DNA of 64,000 nt from Nostoc sp. 'Lobaria pulmonaria (5183) cyanobiont' (GTDB lineage: Bacteria; Cyanobacteriota; Cyanobacteriia; Cyanobacteriales; Nostocaceae), in assembly GCF_002949795.1 (NCBI RefSeq), contig NZ_CP026692.1, positions 4,324,545 to 4,388,544 on the forward strand, given 5' to 3'. The notes beneath the pieces were generated by a model, which worked only from the letters and a program-made list of their open reading frames with translations, made no database searches and was not told where the DNA came from. The translations under genes and the position numbers were made by a program. Of the stretch, positions 51,873-62,700 are shown in pieces. The first letter of the stretch is position 1. Each line of letters begins with the position of its first letter.

Positions 51873-54848
51873 TTAATGTATGCCGCAAAAGGGATCACGT
51901 TCTTTATCAACTTCATTAGGTTGCAACTCTAATTCAGCACGATAAACGCATCCTTCTTGCATCAAGCATTCTTGATTTTGTGATGTCCAGTAAGGCACTT
52001 CGCCAGCGTGCATCCTTAGAATACCTCGATCGTCGAGAGTTACACGATATTGGCAAGGGTAATCTGTGGTTACATCTGGTTTACTGAGTGCGCCAATTCG
52101 TATCCATTTTTTGCTGTTGGTTTCAGCATCTGTTTGATAAACATAGAAAGTGTGCTGTCCAGTTTGCGGAAAGGGAGGTAAAGGATTACTAATTAAGCCA
52201 ATTCCTGGTTGCGTCACCCCATCGCGTAAATAGTGAAATTTATGAAACGTTTTACTACCATCATTTCCGACTTCAAATACAAGATGATAGGCATCTGGTT
52301 GATCGACAGTTGCTGACTCAATAACATTAACGGCAATATCACCATCATTTAAATCTTTATTGAAGCCTTCTACAGCAATATTCCAGTTTAATTGACCATC
52401 AGCAAATAGCGCTGAAGTTTCTGAAACTACCGATTCTAAATCGATACCAGAAATATCAATCAAATAATGGGGATTTCCTTGACAAAGCAATACGTTAAAT
52501 TCGAGGGTTTGGTCAATCTCAAACTGGACTTTGATTTTTTTCAGAAATTCTACTTCTGGTATTTCCAGTTGATTCATCAGGTTTTTACCGTCAAAGCTTC
52601 CCCAAAGTCGTAAATCTCCTTCTTCGTAATCCTGACGGTAGATAATATTAGTCAATTGTATGCCTTGCCAGTGAGTACGAACTTTAGCAACAGTTTCCCC
52701 AGGTGCGAGTTGATAGAGTTCTTGTCCAGCTTTGAATATAGTTAGTAAATCGTTGCTTTGGGTTTTGCGTTTGAAGTTGCAGGGTAAATAATAAAACAGG
52801 TTTTTAACATCAATTTCTAGCTGGTTGGCTCCCTTACGCAGCAAGCTTTTAGACTCTTCTGGATCGAATCTCAATCTTCGTAGCTTTTCGGCATAGCAAG
52901 CACCGGCGGAGGTGGCTAGCTTGGTAAATTCCAACACAAAGGTAATCCGTTCTGGATTCCAGACAAAATATGGAGACTTACTAAATTCTTGATAAATTTG
53001 GCGCTGCACTATGTCTAAATTACAAGTTTTACCAGACAAAATTAACCAATCAACTTTTTGGGAATTCCAAGAATCTTTGGTGAGATCATCGCGACGCAAA
53101 CGACTTTCCATTAATCCTTTGGCAATCCCGATCGCTTCTTTAATTCCCGAAGCGGCGGCTCGTTCAAATTGCTGGTTATCTAAGGTGACGCAGATGTTAT
53201 TTGGATCTTTGACTTGCAATTTAATGGCGCTTTGGGTGAGCAATTCGGAAATTTGCTGCTCAGAAAGTGTGAAGGTTAATAGAGAATTATCTGCTGTTGA
53301 CTTTTGCCCCAGTTTAAGTTTAGCTGCTTCTGCATGTTCCCAGAGAATATAAAAAGATTGCAGACGTTGAGGTGCTTGTTGCCAACGAGTCGGCAATACT
53401 TTCTCGGCAGTATCTAGGGCATCTTTGTAAGCAATATCGCCTTCTGGATTCTCTCTATCCAGACATTTTAAAAGACTGCCAGTTTTAAATTTGCCTTGTT
53501 CTAAAAAGCGCTCGTTTAATTCTGAGTTAATTAAATCTTCTAGCTTTTCGTTTTCTAGATCGCCGATTGTTACTGCTGTCAACAAAAAGTCTGCGATCGC
53601 AACTTTTAATAATCTCAATATTCGCAGTGTAATTAACTCCCCGCCTAACTGTAAATGACCAGATGAACCTAAGAGTTTGGGGGTAAGTTTATAATAACGT
53701 CCTCCTAAACCACGTTCTTCATAATCAGCAAAAGCTGGGGTTTTGTCTTCCAAAGTCAGTTCAATTAAAGCTAAGTCTGTGGTTCCGCCGCCAATATCCA
53801 AGACGAGGACATTTTGTGACCATTTGTTTCCTACTTGGCGACAACGGGTTTTGAATGACTCAATCCCAATGTTGAGATTACCGCCAAATTCTCGCCATAA
53901 AAAGAATATTGCCACAGAAACGGCTTCATCATAAGCAGTTTGCACATCATCGATTCCTAACTGCTCAACCAATTCTCTAACTTCCTTGCGAACAACTGGT
54001 GGGGCGACTGTTGGGTAGGTGACAACTGCTGTTAAAAAATCTCCTTCAGAAAACCTGCGTCGTGCGTGTTGGCGGTAGTCTTCAGTTAACTCGATTAAAT
54101 GCGCCCAAGCAGATTGGATCAGTTGGTTGGCGGTAATTGTTTCTTCTTCGCCATCCAAAATAATAGAAAACGATCGCTCCTGACCAAAATAGCGTTTAGG
54201 TGAATGGTGAAACCTGCTGATAATTTCCTTTAAAGAACCGCTTGTACCTTGAGCGATCGCTTTTTTTCTGTTATCTCTAGCTTCCCTTCCCATCCGCAGT
54301 TTTAAATCCCCTAAGTGGGAAATTTCCGACTCGCTGGGAATTTCCGTATCGCGGCGATCGATATCCAGCACAACTGGGATCAGATTTTGCGACTCTAGGG
54401 TAGGGACGCGGAACACCTCATGATAAATTTGGTAAAGTTTTTTGCTGACAGCCCGGCGGAATCTCTCGCTGTTTCCTAAAGAAAGTTCAATTTGGCGAAT
54501 TGCTTCTAAAAATCGCTCTTTATTATCACTTTCAAATACTTCACTCAATCTTCTTGGTTCTATCTCCAGATTTTTGCTAATTTCTACGATGAACTTTTCC
54601 CAATCATCAGCGCTGACATCTGGTAAAGCGACTGAGGCGGGAGAACTTAACCATTGTGATAAGCGATCGCGCAACCGCATTTCTTGTTCTTTGGGTAAAA
54701 TTTCTGCGATCGGTACTTCAATTGGATCGAAGAGTGTAACTGTAGAGTTCGACGTGCCAAAATCTAAAGCAAACCATCCCGGAAATCTTTTTTGTTGTTT
54801 CTCACTTGGTTCTCGATCGCTATATTTGTTGAGTTGAAAAGGGTTCAT
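51873..54848 (-). CDS. Large Hsp70/actin-fold ATPase
   Basis: 991 residues, 350 more than DnaK. Phosphate-1 loop LDFGTSNSTVTLF (residues 29-41), phosphate-2 loop VLVLDIGGGTTDLALI (about 348-363), adenosine motif LILSGKTCNLDI (about 602-613). The nucleotide-binding core is interrupted by large insertions (about 50-200 and 370-560) and the C-terminal 300 residues are beta-rich without a DnaK substrate-binding domain. The layout recalls SrfB-type proteins, but sequence relation was not tested. It is in line with a dynamin-like GTPase gene and a helical protein gene. Confidence 0.85.
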   Translation of the reverse strand: MNPFQLNKYSDREPSEKQQKRFPGWFALDFGTSNSTVTLFDPIEVPIAEILPKEQEMRLRDRLSQWLSSPASVALPDVSADDWEKFIVEISKNLEIEPRRLSEVFESDNKERFLEAIRQIELSLGNSERFRRAVSKKLYQIYHEVFRVPTLESQNLIPVVLDIDRRDTEIPSESEISHLGDLKLRMGREARDNRKKAIAQGTSGSLKEIISRFHHSPKRYFGQERSFSIILDGEEETITANQLIQSAWAHLIELTEDYRQHARRRFSEGDFLTAVVTYPTVAPPVVRKEVRELVEQLGIDDVQTAYDEAVSVAIFFLWREFGGNLNIGIESFKTRCRQVGNKWSQNVLVLDIGGGTTDLALIELTLEDKTPAFADYEERGLGGRYYKLTPKLLGSSGHLQLGGELITLRILRLLKVAIADFLLTAVTIGDLENEKLEDLINSELNERFLEQGKFKTGSLLKCLDRENPEGDIAYKDALDTAEKVLPTRWQQAPQRLQSFYILWEHAEAAKLKLGQKSTADNSLLTFTLSEQQISELLTQSAIKLQVKDPNNICVTLDNQQFERAAASGIKEAIGIAKGLMESRLRRDDLTKDSWNSQKVDWLILSGKTCNLDIVQRQIYQEFSKSPYFVWNPERITFVLEFTKLATSAGACYAEKLRRLRFDPEESKSLLRKGANQLEIDVKNLFYYLPCNFKRKTQSNDLLTIFKAGQELYQLAPGETVAKVRTHWQGIQLTNIIYRQDYEEGDLRLWGSFDGKNLMNQLEIPEVEFLKKIKVQFEIDQTLEFNVLLCQGNPHYLIDISGIDLESVVSETSALFADGQLNWNIAVEGFNKDLNDGDIAVNVIESATVDQPDAYHLVFEVGNDGSKTFHKFHYLRDGVTQPGIGLISNPLPPFPQTGQHTFYVYQTDAETNSKKWIRIGALSKPDVTTDYPCQYRVTLDDRGILRMHAGEVPYWTSQNQECLMQEGCVYRAELELQPNEVDKERDPFCGIH

Positions 54849-55090
54849 TATAGTATCACTTTCTATTGTTTGTCTTACAGCTGGCTAAAAACTGTAATGT
54901 TGTATCATAAAATTACAAATTTAGAGAATCCTTGTGGTAAAGACTTTTCATCTTTGGTCTTGTACCACTGATTCTCTTTAGCACTAGCTTTTTTATTTGG
55001 TGCGATATCTACGGCTGGCTATACCTACGCTTTTATATAGAAAGGACGTAGGTATAGCCCAAACTAGGCATCGCTATGAAAATTACGGTA
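54849..55090. other. Spacer upstream of the Hsp70-like gene with 13-bp inverted repeat
   Basis: No gene. GGCTATACCTACG (55017-55029) pairs perfectly with CGTAGGTATAGCC (55047-55059) over 17 nt. It could be a repeat element or regulatory hairpin in the leader of the Hsp70-like gene. Confidence 0.6.
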
Positions 55091-55390
55091 GTTATTGAGT
55101 TGATGTTAAAGATTCTTGCTCAGTTGCAAGTCTTACTTGTTCGACTTGTTTGATAGTTAAATCAAGTTACTGGGCAACCTCTTCTATAGAAATACCATAA
55201 GCTAAGAATCAAGGTATAAGTTCAAGTTTTGCTTGTTCTCGTCCTTTTTCTCGTATTTCTTCTAGTGCTTGTTTTAGTCCTTCTTCTTTAGCTTCTTGAT
55301 AAACCCTAGTTTCTTGTAACTTAATTTCAAACATCGCCTCTACCTCTTCACTATTTAAGTTTGCAAATTTATAATCAGTAATTGTTGTGA
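55091..55390 (-). pseudogene. Decayed duplicate of the Rpn nuclease C-terminus
   Basis: Read on the minus strand, this segment repeats about 100 C-terminal residues of the intact gene immediately upstream: TDYKFANLNSEEVEAMFEIK, LQETRVYQEAKEEGLKQALE, KLELIP-stop-FLAYGISIEEVA, then another stop and LDLTIKQVEQVRLA. Two in-frame stops and a changed repeat linker show decay. It follows directly after the stop of the intact gene, so a partial tandem duplication is the simplest origin. Confidence 0.85.
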
Positions 55391-56227
55391 TTACTCAGCT
55401 GCAAGCCTTATTTGTTCTATGGTTAAATTAAGTAATTGGGCAACATCTCCCATCGACATACCACTAGCTAATAACTGAGGTACAAGTTCAAGTTTTGCTA
55501 GTTCTCGTCCTTGTTGTAGTCCTTGCTGTAGCCCTTGTTGTAGCCCTTGTTGTAGTCCTAGTTCTAATCCCTCTTGTTTAGCTTCTTGATAAACCCTAGT
55601 TTCTTCTAACTTAACTCCTAACATTGCCTCTACCTCTTCACGACTTAAGTTTGCAAATTTATAAACTGCGATTGTTGTGATTACATCTATTATCTCCTTC
55701 TTAGCCAAGACAGTTATCTGTTCTAGTTGCACCCGCTCAATTAAACGTTTCGCTTCTTGAACCATTTGAGTCTCTGAGGCAATAGTCAACTGCATCAAAC
55801 TGATACCTACTTTTTGCTCATCAGGACTACCTAACTCATCTAAATAAATCCGTTGTACTTGGGAACTATTCAGTAACGATCTATGAATAGTGGTGTTTTC
55901 TGGTTCCAAGCTGCGAGATTGTAAAATAATTACCCCGTACCAGTCATCGTAAAGCAACGGATTACGATACATATACAGCATGGATTCGGAGAAAAAGCGA
56001 TGGTACAGTAACTCATCTCTTTGGAATTGTACCTCAGCAAAAAAGATCGTCTGAGATGTTGCATCCGGTGGAGGTAAAAATACCCCATCAATCCGAAATG
56101 TTGGTTCTTTAACTTCAACTGATTCAAAGCGATAACTAGCAGCTTCTGTTGGTGGCTGTTCTACTAACTCGAAAAACAATCCTGGGACACGCTTGAAAAT
56201 TGTATAAAAAATCGCATCACGTCTCAC
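55391..56227 (-). CDS. Rpn/DUF2887-type PD-(D/E)XK nuclease
   Basis: 278 residues. The N-terminal half is a PD-(D/E)XK domain of the recombination-promoting nuclease/transposase-like group: start RRDAIFYTIFKRVPGLFFEL, catalytic Asp in FRIDGVFLPP and FFAEVQFQRDE (E-x-Q variant). The C-terminal part has KFANLSREEVEAMLGVKLEE, four GLQQ repeats (about 225-242) and a terminal MSMGDVAQLLNLTIEQIR segment. It starts at GTG. It sits between the GTPase and the Hsp70-like genes, as if inserted into that set. Such genes spread horizontally; its role here is unknown. Confidence 0.82.
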   Translation of the reverse strand: MRRDAIFYTIFKRVPGLFFELVEQPPTEAASYRFESVEVKEPTFRIDGVFLPPPDATSQTIFFAEVQFQRDELLYHRFFSESMLYMYRNPLLYDDWYGVIILQSRSLEPENTTIHRSLLNSSQVQRIYLDELGSPDEQKVGISLMQLTIASETQMVQEAKRLIERVQLEQITVLAKKEIIDVITTIAVYKFANLSREEVEAMLGVKLEETRVYQEAKQEGLELGLQQGLQQGLQQGLQQGRELAKLELVPQLLASGMSMGDVAQLLNLTIEQIRLAAE

Positions 56228-56258
56228 AAATACATCCTCATATCTCTACGCGATCGCG

Positions 56259-58808
56259 TCATCTCAAATCAAAATCATCTGAGTGAGAAACTGCGGCGAT
56301 TTCTGAAATAATTTGCAACCAAGTAGGAATTTGGATCTCAGATGGCAATTCTCCAGCTGCCAAATATCTTAGCAACGTTTCTTTTTTTGAAAGGTTTTGC
56401 AGACTAGGAATAATTTGATCCAAAATGCCTTTTAGTTCGGAATTAATTTGCTGATTAACTTCACTAACATACTGCACAAGATGGAGACTGGCGCTAGCAG
56501 TAATTTCATCTCGCAGTCGCAGTACTAAAAGTTGGTGATTAGTCGATCTGGGTAAGCCTTGGCTTTTCTCTGGTGCCCAATCAAATATTTGACCAACGTT
56601 GTGTTTTTCGTCTTGACGTGCTAAAGGAAAAATAATTTCAGGTGCAACAGTTTTGTCTTTACTAGTAATTTCCGAGATAATTGCTTCTTTCCATTCGTTA
56701 GGGTCGCATCCTAATAATAATTTGTAAAATAGATCGGCATCTTCAAAACCAAATTTTTCTTCGATTTCTTGTTCCATTTCTGGGTGGAAAAATGCCTGCA
56801 ATTGTTCGCGTTCTGGGGCGATATAATTTGATAATTGGTTCAATAAATCTACTACTGCTTGCTGAATGCGATCGCGGGCAAAATCTTCTACTTCTTTAAC
56901 GGTTTTCTCAAATACTGGATAAAAATCATCACTCTTAGTTGGAAGGGAAGTATTTACGCGGTTTCCTCGATCGAATAATTTTCCAGCTGCACCTTTAGAT
57001 TCTGCCAGAGCGATCGCTCCATTATTGGCTTTGTTGAAGAGTAAAGTCCACTGGTTCCAATTAAGGATTCTAAAGGTGAGTTCGTCTTTAACTACATCGC
57101 TGACAACAACACCGCGTCGGTCTTTGAGTGGTTCTTTCCCGATATCTTTTTGAAAATTTCTGTAGATTTTATCTAAGCTTTCGACCACAAAACGCAATTC
57201 GATAAAAGCGGGACTATCGCCTGTGGGGATACCTTGCTCGTGAATTTCATCTATAATGTCTTTTAAGTGATCTTGTTGCTGACTCACCACATCAGCAGCT
57301 CTTTTGGTATCTTCATGCAGTTGCTTCAAACCATGAGTAGCTACGTGAGTTTGAATCACTTCCCGCAGCTTACTAAGTCCCCCATCTTGAACAAAGTAAC
57401 CCAACTGTCTGCCCAAATAGCTACGGGTATCAGATTCTAGCAGATGTTTACTTAATAGCTCCCATTTATCTTGTAGCCGTTTAGACCGATCTAGGTAATC
57501 AGGATAGTCTAAGTTAGCCAAAAACTCTGGTGAACCGGCTTTCACGCTACTAGAACGTTTTGCTAATTCAGCCAATCCCAACAGTGGCGACAGTAAAACG
57601 ATGCGGTCTTTTTGGGTTGTAAACGCTTGTGCACCATCAATGGTAGTTTGCAGAACTTTGAGTTTTTGAAGAACCGTTTCTTCCTGCAAATATGAGCTAT
57701 CTTCAATCAATTGGTCAAGTTCTCTTTCGCCACCCTCGCTATCTAGAGGTAGTTGATCGAAACGACCCACACCGACGAGAATTAAATCTTTCAGGTCTTG
57801 TCCCGGTCGCTGCTGCTGCATCATGGTGAAGATTTTATTGGCGCGATCGCTTCCAGGAGATTTACCATTTAGCAATACCAAAATTGTCTGTACTTCTGCC
57901 AATTCTTGCAGTGACAAAAAGGTATCTCTAGCCCCCGAATTAGCAGCCCCCAATCCCGGAAAGTCGATGAGAATAAATTTAGCTGCATCTGCAAAATCCC
58001 AAATTTCCCGTGAGATTTTTACATCGATATCTACGCGGCGGATCAGTGGGAAACTGTTTTGCAATAACTTTGTTGGTAGCCGCTGGGGTGGACTTGGTAA
58101 TCGGATATGCGCTGGAGGTAAATCCTCAAATTTCAGAGTTTGGATTGCCATTGGCTGTTCGACTAGCTGTAATCCCTCACGAGCGGTGGTAGCATCAATC
58201 TGGTAGTGCCCACCACACATAACTTCCCCATAAGCTTGATAAGCCCGTAGGAATAGTACCAACTCCCTCAGTAAATAACGTAGCTCTAAATTGTTACTGC
58301 TATTCCATGCTTCTTCACACCAGCTAATAATATCTGTGCCAGAATTGAGTTTCGATACTGGTATAGGAGGAAGCCCTGCTGCTGTTGTTCGTTTATTGGC
58401 TTCCCCCAGCATGAAGCGTAGACACTCATGTACTCCTTCATGAGAAAGATAATTGACCGTAAAATTACTTAACTGAGTAGTTACAAACTCGTTTTGTGGG
58501 AGAATATGTATGGCGGTAACATTACCTGTAGTGGGGTTTTCACTGACTGGCAAAGCATCTGCATATCCAATTAGACTGCCTAAAAGTAAGGTTTTTCCAC
58601 TACTAAATTCCCCCATTACACCAATTTTGACAGGCGAAGTTGCCAGGTCTACAGTTTTCTGGGCAGCCGAGCGCAAACGAAGAAGACAGTCATCAAGACT
58701 AGCTGGAACCCAATCTTCTTGTTTAGAAGGGTAGTGGGGCACAGAATCTATCTTTCGGAGGATGAATTCGCCGTACTCCTTAAAACGGCCCAGTTTATCT
58801 GGTTCCAT
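56259..58808 (-). CDS. Large dynamin-like GTPase
   Basis: 849 residues. P-loop VMGEFSSGKTLLLGSL (G66-T73), switch-I Thr region NPTTGNVTAIHI, G3 LIDFPGLGAANSG and a G4-position VGVGRFDQLP in place of the usual N/TKxD. The remainder is predicted helical and would form stalk and assembly domains. Dynamin-like proteins remodel membranes, and some act in phage defence. Start: ATG 58808 (MEPDKLGRFK) has GGCGGA 10 nt upstream; ATG 58829 is an alternative. It heads the set with the Hsp70-like ATPase and the helical protein. Confidence 0.85.
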   Translation of the reverse strand: MEPDKLGRFKEYGEFILRKIDSVPHYPSKQEDWVPASLDDCLLRLRSAAQKTVDLATSPVKIGVMGEFSSGKTLLLGSLIGYADALPVSENPTTGNVTAIHILPQNEFVTTQLSNFTVNYLSHEGVHECLRFMLGEANKRTTAAGLPPIPVSKLNSGTDIISWCEEAWNSSNNLELRYLLRELVLFLRAYQAYGEVMCGGHYQIDATTAREGLQLVEQPMAIQTLKFEDLPPAHIRLPSPPQRLPTKLLQNSFPLIRRVDIDVKISREIWDFADAAKFILIDFPGLGAANSGARDTFLSLQELAEVQTILVLLNGKSPGSDRANKIFTMMQQQRPGQDLKDLILVGVGRFDQLPLDSEGGERELDQLIEDSSYLQEETVLQKLKVLQTTIDGAQAFTTQKDRIVLLSPLLGLAELAKRSSSVKAGSPEFLANLDYPDYLDRSKRLQDKWELLSKHLLESDTRSYLGRQLGYFVQDGGLSKLREVIQTHVATHGLKQLHEDTKRAADVVSQQQDHLKDIIDEIHEQGIPTGDSPAFIELRFVVESLDKIYRNFQKDIGKEPLKDRRGVVVSDVVKDELTFRILNWNQWTLLFNKANNGAIALAESKGAAGKLFDRGNRVNTSLPTKSDDFYPVFEKTVKEVEDFARDRIQQAVVDLLNQLSNYIAPEREQLQAFFHPEMEQEIEEKFGFEDADLFYKLLLGCDPNEWKEAIISEITSKDKTVAPEIIFPLARQDEKHNVGQIFDWAPEKSQGLPRSTNHQLLVLRLRDEITASASLHLVQYVSEVNQQINSELKGILDQIIPSLQNLSKKETLLRYLAAGELPSEIQIPTWLQIISEIAAVSHSDDFDLR

Positions 58809-59723
58809 AAAGTAGTTTCCGCCTAACATTAATTTCTGTGAGCTTTATAACATATAAAATGCGATTATCAGCCATTGTTGCAACGTGTTGATATCACATT
58901 TAGCATTTCTCTCATTTAATTTGCGATTTTGTTATTGCAATCCTAAATCATTGGTGAGATTTGTTCTCTTTTTGGCGTACTTTTATATGAGATGCTGCGC
59001 GTACACTTAGTATCTCCTATAGAAGACAGTTCGTCATCACCTAGATTTCTCATAACTCAGATAGGATTATTGCTATATAAGGCATTTTGACTAGTCAAGA
59101 CAATTTGAATAAATTGGGTTTTGTTGGAAACAATAAAAAAGAATACATCCATCATCATCCAGGATTAAAAATAAATAAAGTTGGCTTTTATACCACTAAT
59201 TGGTTGGAAACTGCTTAATACAGATGTGGCGCTCAAACTCTTTTATACCCCTGATTTTAAGCAAGTTAGATCCATCAGCCAGATTCTAATTCATGCTGAA
59301 TTCTTCTTGATAAAAAATCAATATTTATTTGGGATGAAAATCTTGATTATTGTGAATTTATGATAAAGATGTAAACGCCTTGTAGAGAATCATATAGTTT
59401 ACGTAAACCTAAATCAGGTTTTTAAGGAATGCAATTACATAGCTAAAATGAATTTCTCAGTGATTCCAAAAAGAAACAAAGTCAAACAAGATGACTGATA
59501 TCTAGATAGTTTAAATTTCACAAAAAATGTTGGAGTTAATCTTAATGATAACTTCAGCATTTTTTCAATTTATTTACACTAAAAGAGGAATTGCTGCATA
59601 TATAAAAATAAATAAAGTATTAAGATCGTTAGCAGGTTGGCATAAACAAGATTATATCCATGTATTAAGAATTATATTTTCAGCAAGTTACTTTTATAAT
59701 TTAGGCAGAGCAGGCAGGCAAAA
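58809..59723. other. AT-rich intergenic region with one small hairpin repeat
   Basis: 915 bp between the divergent GTPase and kinase genes. A 13-mer GAGATGCTGCGCG at 58989-59001 also occurs in the kinase gene at 62802-62814; here it starts an 8-bp stem with AGTATCTC. Short frames at 59181-59363 and 59527-59766 are AT-rich, lack family features and are not called. Confidence 0.5.
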
Positions 59724-62700
59724 GTGTTTTCTAAAAAGGTGCATAGCTACGTTAACCAAATCATAGTTGAAGAGGAAGAAATACAACAGGATGAAAAAGT
59801 ATTTTGTCAGCAGGCGGATATTGCTCCTCTGATGATTTGGATGTCTGGATACAATGCACTTTACTGTTACTTCAATTCTAATTGGCTGAAATTTACTGGA
59901 ACACACTTAACAACAGCCGCATCTGCATCTGCACAAGAAGAGGAAATAGGCAATATTTGGACTAGCAGCGTCCATCCAGAAGATAGACAGCGAGGCGAAG
60001 ATATATACCTAAGAGCATTTGCGACGCATGATTCCTTCCAGAGACAATATCGCCTGCGTCGAGCTGATGGTGAATATCGCTGGATTTTAGATACAGCCGC
60101 GCCACGATTTGCAGCAGATGGTAGCTTTGTCGGTTACATCGGTTATTGTATCGATCTAACAGAAGTGCCGATAGAGATAAGTCAACCTTCCCTAACAGAA
60201 AGCTGTTCGCCATCGATAAATTCCTCTCCTCGCTTACGTAAAATTACAGGTAGAGAGCGGGCAACAGAATTAGCAAAAGCATTAGAGCAACTGCAAGCTG
60301 AAATTACCAAACGCCAAGCAGTTGAAGCACAGTTACGCCAAAAAACATCAGAATTTGCAACGATTTTGCAAGTGCTTCCTGATTTGTACTTTCGTCTTGA
60401 TGTTGATGGAAGTATTCTGGATTACAATCCAGGGAAGATGCCGAGTCTGGATATTCTACCAGGAGATTGTCAGGGCAAGAGTTTACGAGAATGCTTACCG
60501 ACTGCTGTAGGCGATCGCTTCCATCAAGCAATAAATCAAGTACTTGAAATTCAATATGAAGTCAGTTTTGAATATACCTTACCGATCTTAGAAAAAAATA
60601 ATAATTTTGAAGCTAGATTATTACCATTACCAGACCAGCAAATCATAGTTCTGATCCGCGACACCAGCGACAACATCCAAGCAGCCTTAATAGAAAGTGA
60701 TGCCAAGTTTCGCAGCATTGTAGAAAATGCCAACAACGTTATTTTTTCGCTAACACTTGAAGGGATATTTTCCTACATTTCTCCTAACTGGACTGAGATT
60801 TTTGGGCATGAGGTTGCAGAGGTTGAAGGCAAATCCTTTATTCCCTTTATACATCCTGATGATGTGCATATCTGTGCCGATTATTTCCAAAGAATTTTGA
60901 CAACAGGCAAGAAACAAGAGGCAATTGAATATCGAGTCAAACACAAAAATGGTAGTTGGCGATGGCATACAAGCAACTCATCTGCGATTAAAGACGCTAA
61001 TGGCAATGTTTTATACTTCGTTGGTATTTGCTATGACACCACTGACCGTAAAGAAGCAGAAGTCGCTCTAGCAGAACGAGCGCGTTTAGCAAATTTTCGT
61101 GCCGATGTAGACGCGGCGTTGACCCAGAGTGACAGCTTACAGAACATGATGCGCCGCTGCACTGAGGCTTTAGTTGAACATATTGATGCAGCTTTTGCTC
61201 GCATCTGGACGCTGAACAAACAAGACAACGTATTGGAATTGCAAGTCAGTTCTGGGATGTACACCCATATCAATGGGCCCCATAAATCTGTGCCAGTCGG
61301 TCAATTCAAAATTGGTTTGATTGCCGAAGAAGGCAAACCCCATTTAACTAATTCTGTGCAGACAGATCCCCGCGTTGGTAACAAAGAGTGGGCACAGCGA
61401 GAGGGTATGGTCGCCTTCGCGGGCTATCCCTTAATTGTTGAAGATGAAACTGTAGGGGTGATAGCCATGTTTGCCCGCCAAACACTGACAGAATCAGCTT
61501 TCACAGCATTGGAATTTGCTGCCCAAGAGATTGCCATTGGCATCAAGCGCAAACAAGCAGAAATTGCACTCAGAGAAAGTGTTCAGCGAGAAGCACTACT
61601 CAATCGTCTTTCTAATCAGATTCGAGCTTCTTTGGATCTCAATCACATTGTGGAAACCGCAGTGCAGGAGATTCATAACTTATTCCAGATCGATCGCTGT
61701 GTCTTCTTTTGGTATCGGCAAGACGCTGATGTACCCTACTGGGAAAAAGTATATGAAACGAAAAGTTCCTTTTTACCCTGTCTGCTTAATCAACAAGAAG
61801 TAACTAATGGAGAAATCGAACTAATCGCAGCCAAAACCTTAAACGGAGAAATCATCCGCATTGATGATCCTGAGACTGTAGACGATTCCATAGCCCGGCA
61901 GTTTTTGCAGGATTTTGGTTTCACTGCCTTTATGTCGCTGCCTGTACACACCCAATCTGGCGAAATTGGTGCATTTAGCTGTGGTTATTGTAGTGGCTTT
62001 CGTCCTTGGCTGAACAACGAAGTAGAGTTACTACAAGCAGTTACAGTTCAACTAGCGATCGCTATTGACCAAGCTAAACTTTACACCCAAAGTCGCATCA
62101 CTGCCCAAACTGCCCAAGACAAAGCCCAGCAACTAGAAGCAGCACTGCTAGAACTTCAACAAACCCAAGCGCAACTGATTCAAACTGAAAAAATGTCCAG
62201 TTTAGGACAATTAGTTGCAGGTATTGCCCACGAAATCAATAATCCCGTTAATTTCATCTACGGCAACATTAGCCACGCCCGTGAATATACTAAGGATTTG
62301 CTGCACTTAGTAGAACTTTATCAACAAAACTACTACCCACCAATACCTGAGATTGATCAACAAATCAATACCATTGATTTAGACTTTCTCAAGCAAGATT
62401 TACCCAAAATCCTGGAGTCTATGAAGATGGGAGCCGAACGCATTCGCCAGATTGTCCTATCTTTACGCAATTTTTCTCGCCTTGATGAAGACGGTACAAA
62501 GGCAGTGGATATTCATGAAGGTATGGATAGCACTTTGCTGCTATTGCAAAATCGCCTAAAAGCCAAACCAGGACATCCTGAAATCCAAGTAATCCGAGAC
62601 TACGGCGACCTACCACCAGTAGTCTGTGACGCTGGACAGATGAATCAAGTGTTTATGAATCTATTGACAAATGCGATCGATGTCTTGGAAGAGTCATTTG

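Noticed and set aside
59527-59766. 79-residue frame before and overlapping the large kinase gene.
   Set aside because: AT-rich, overlaps the kinase start, no family features.
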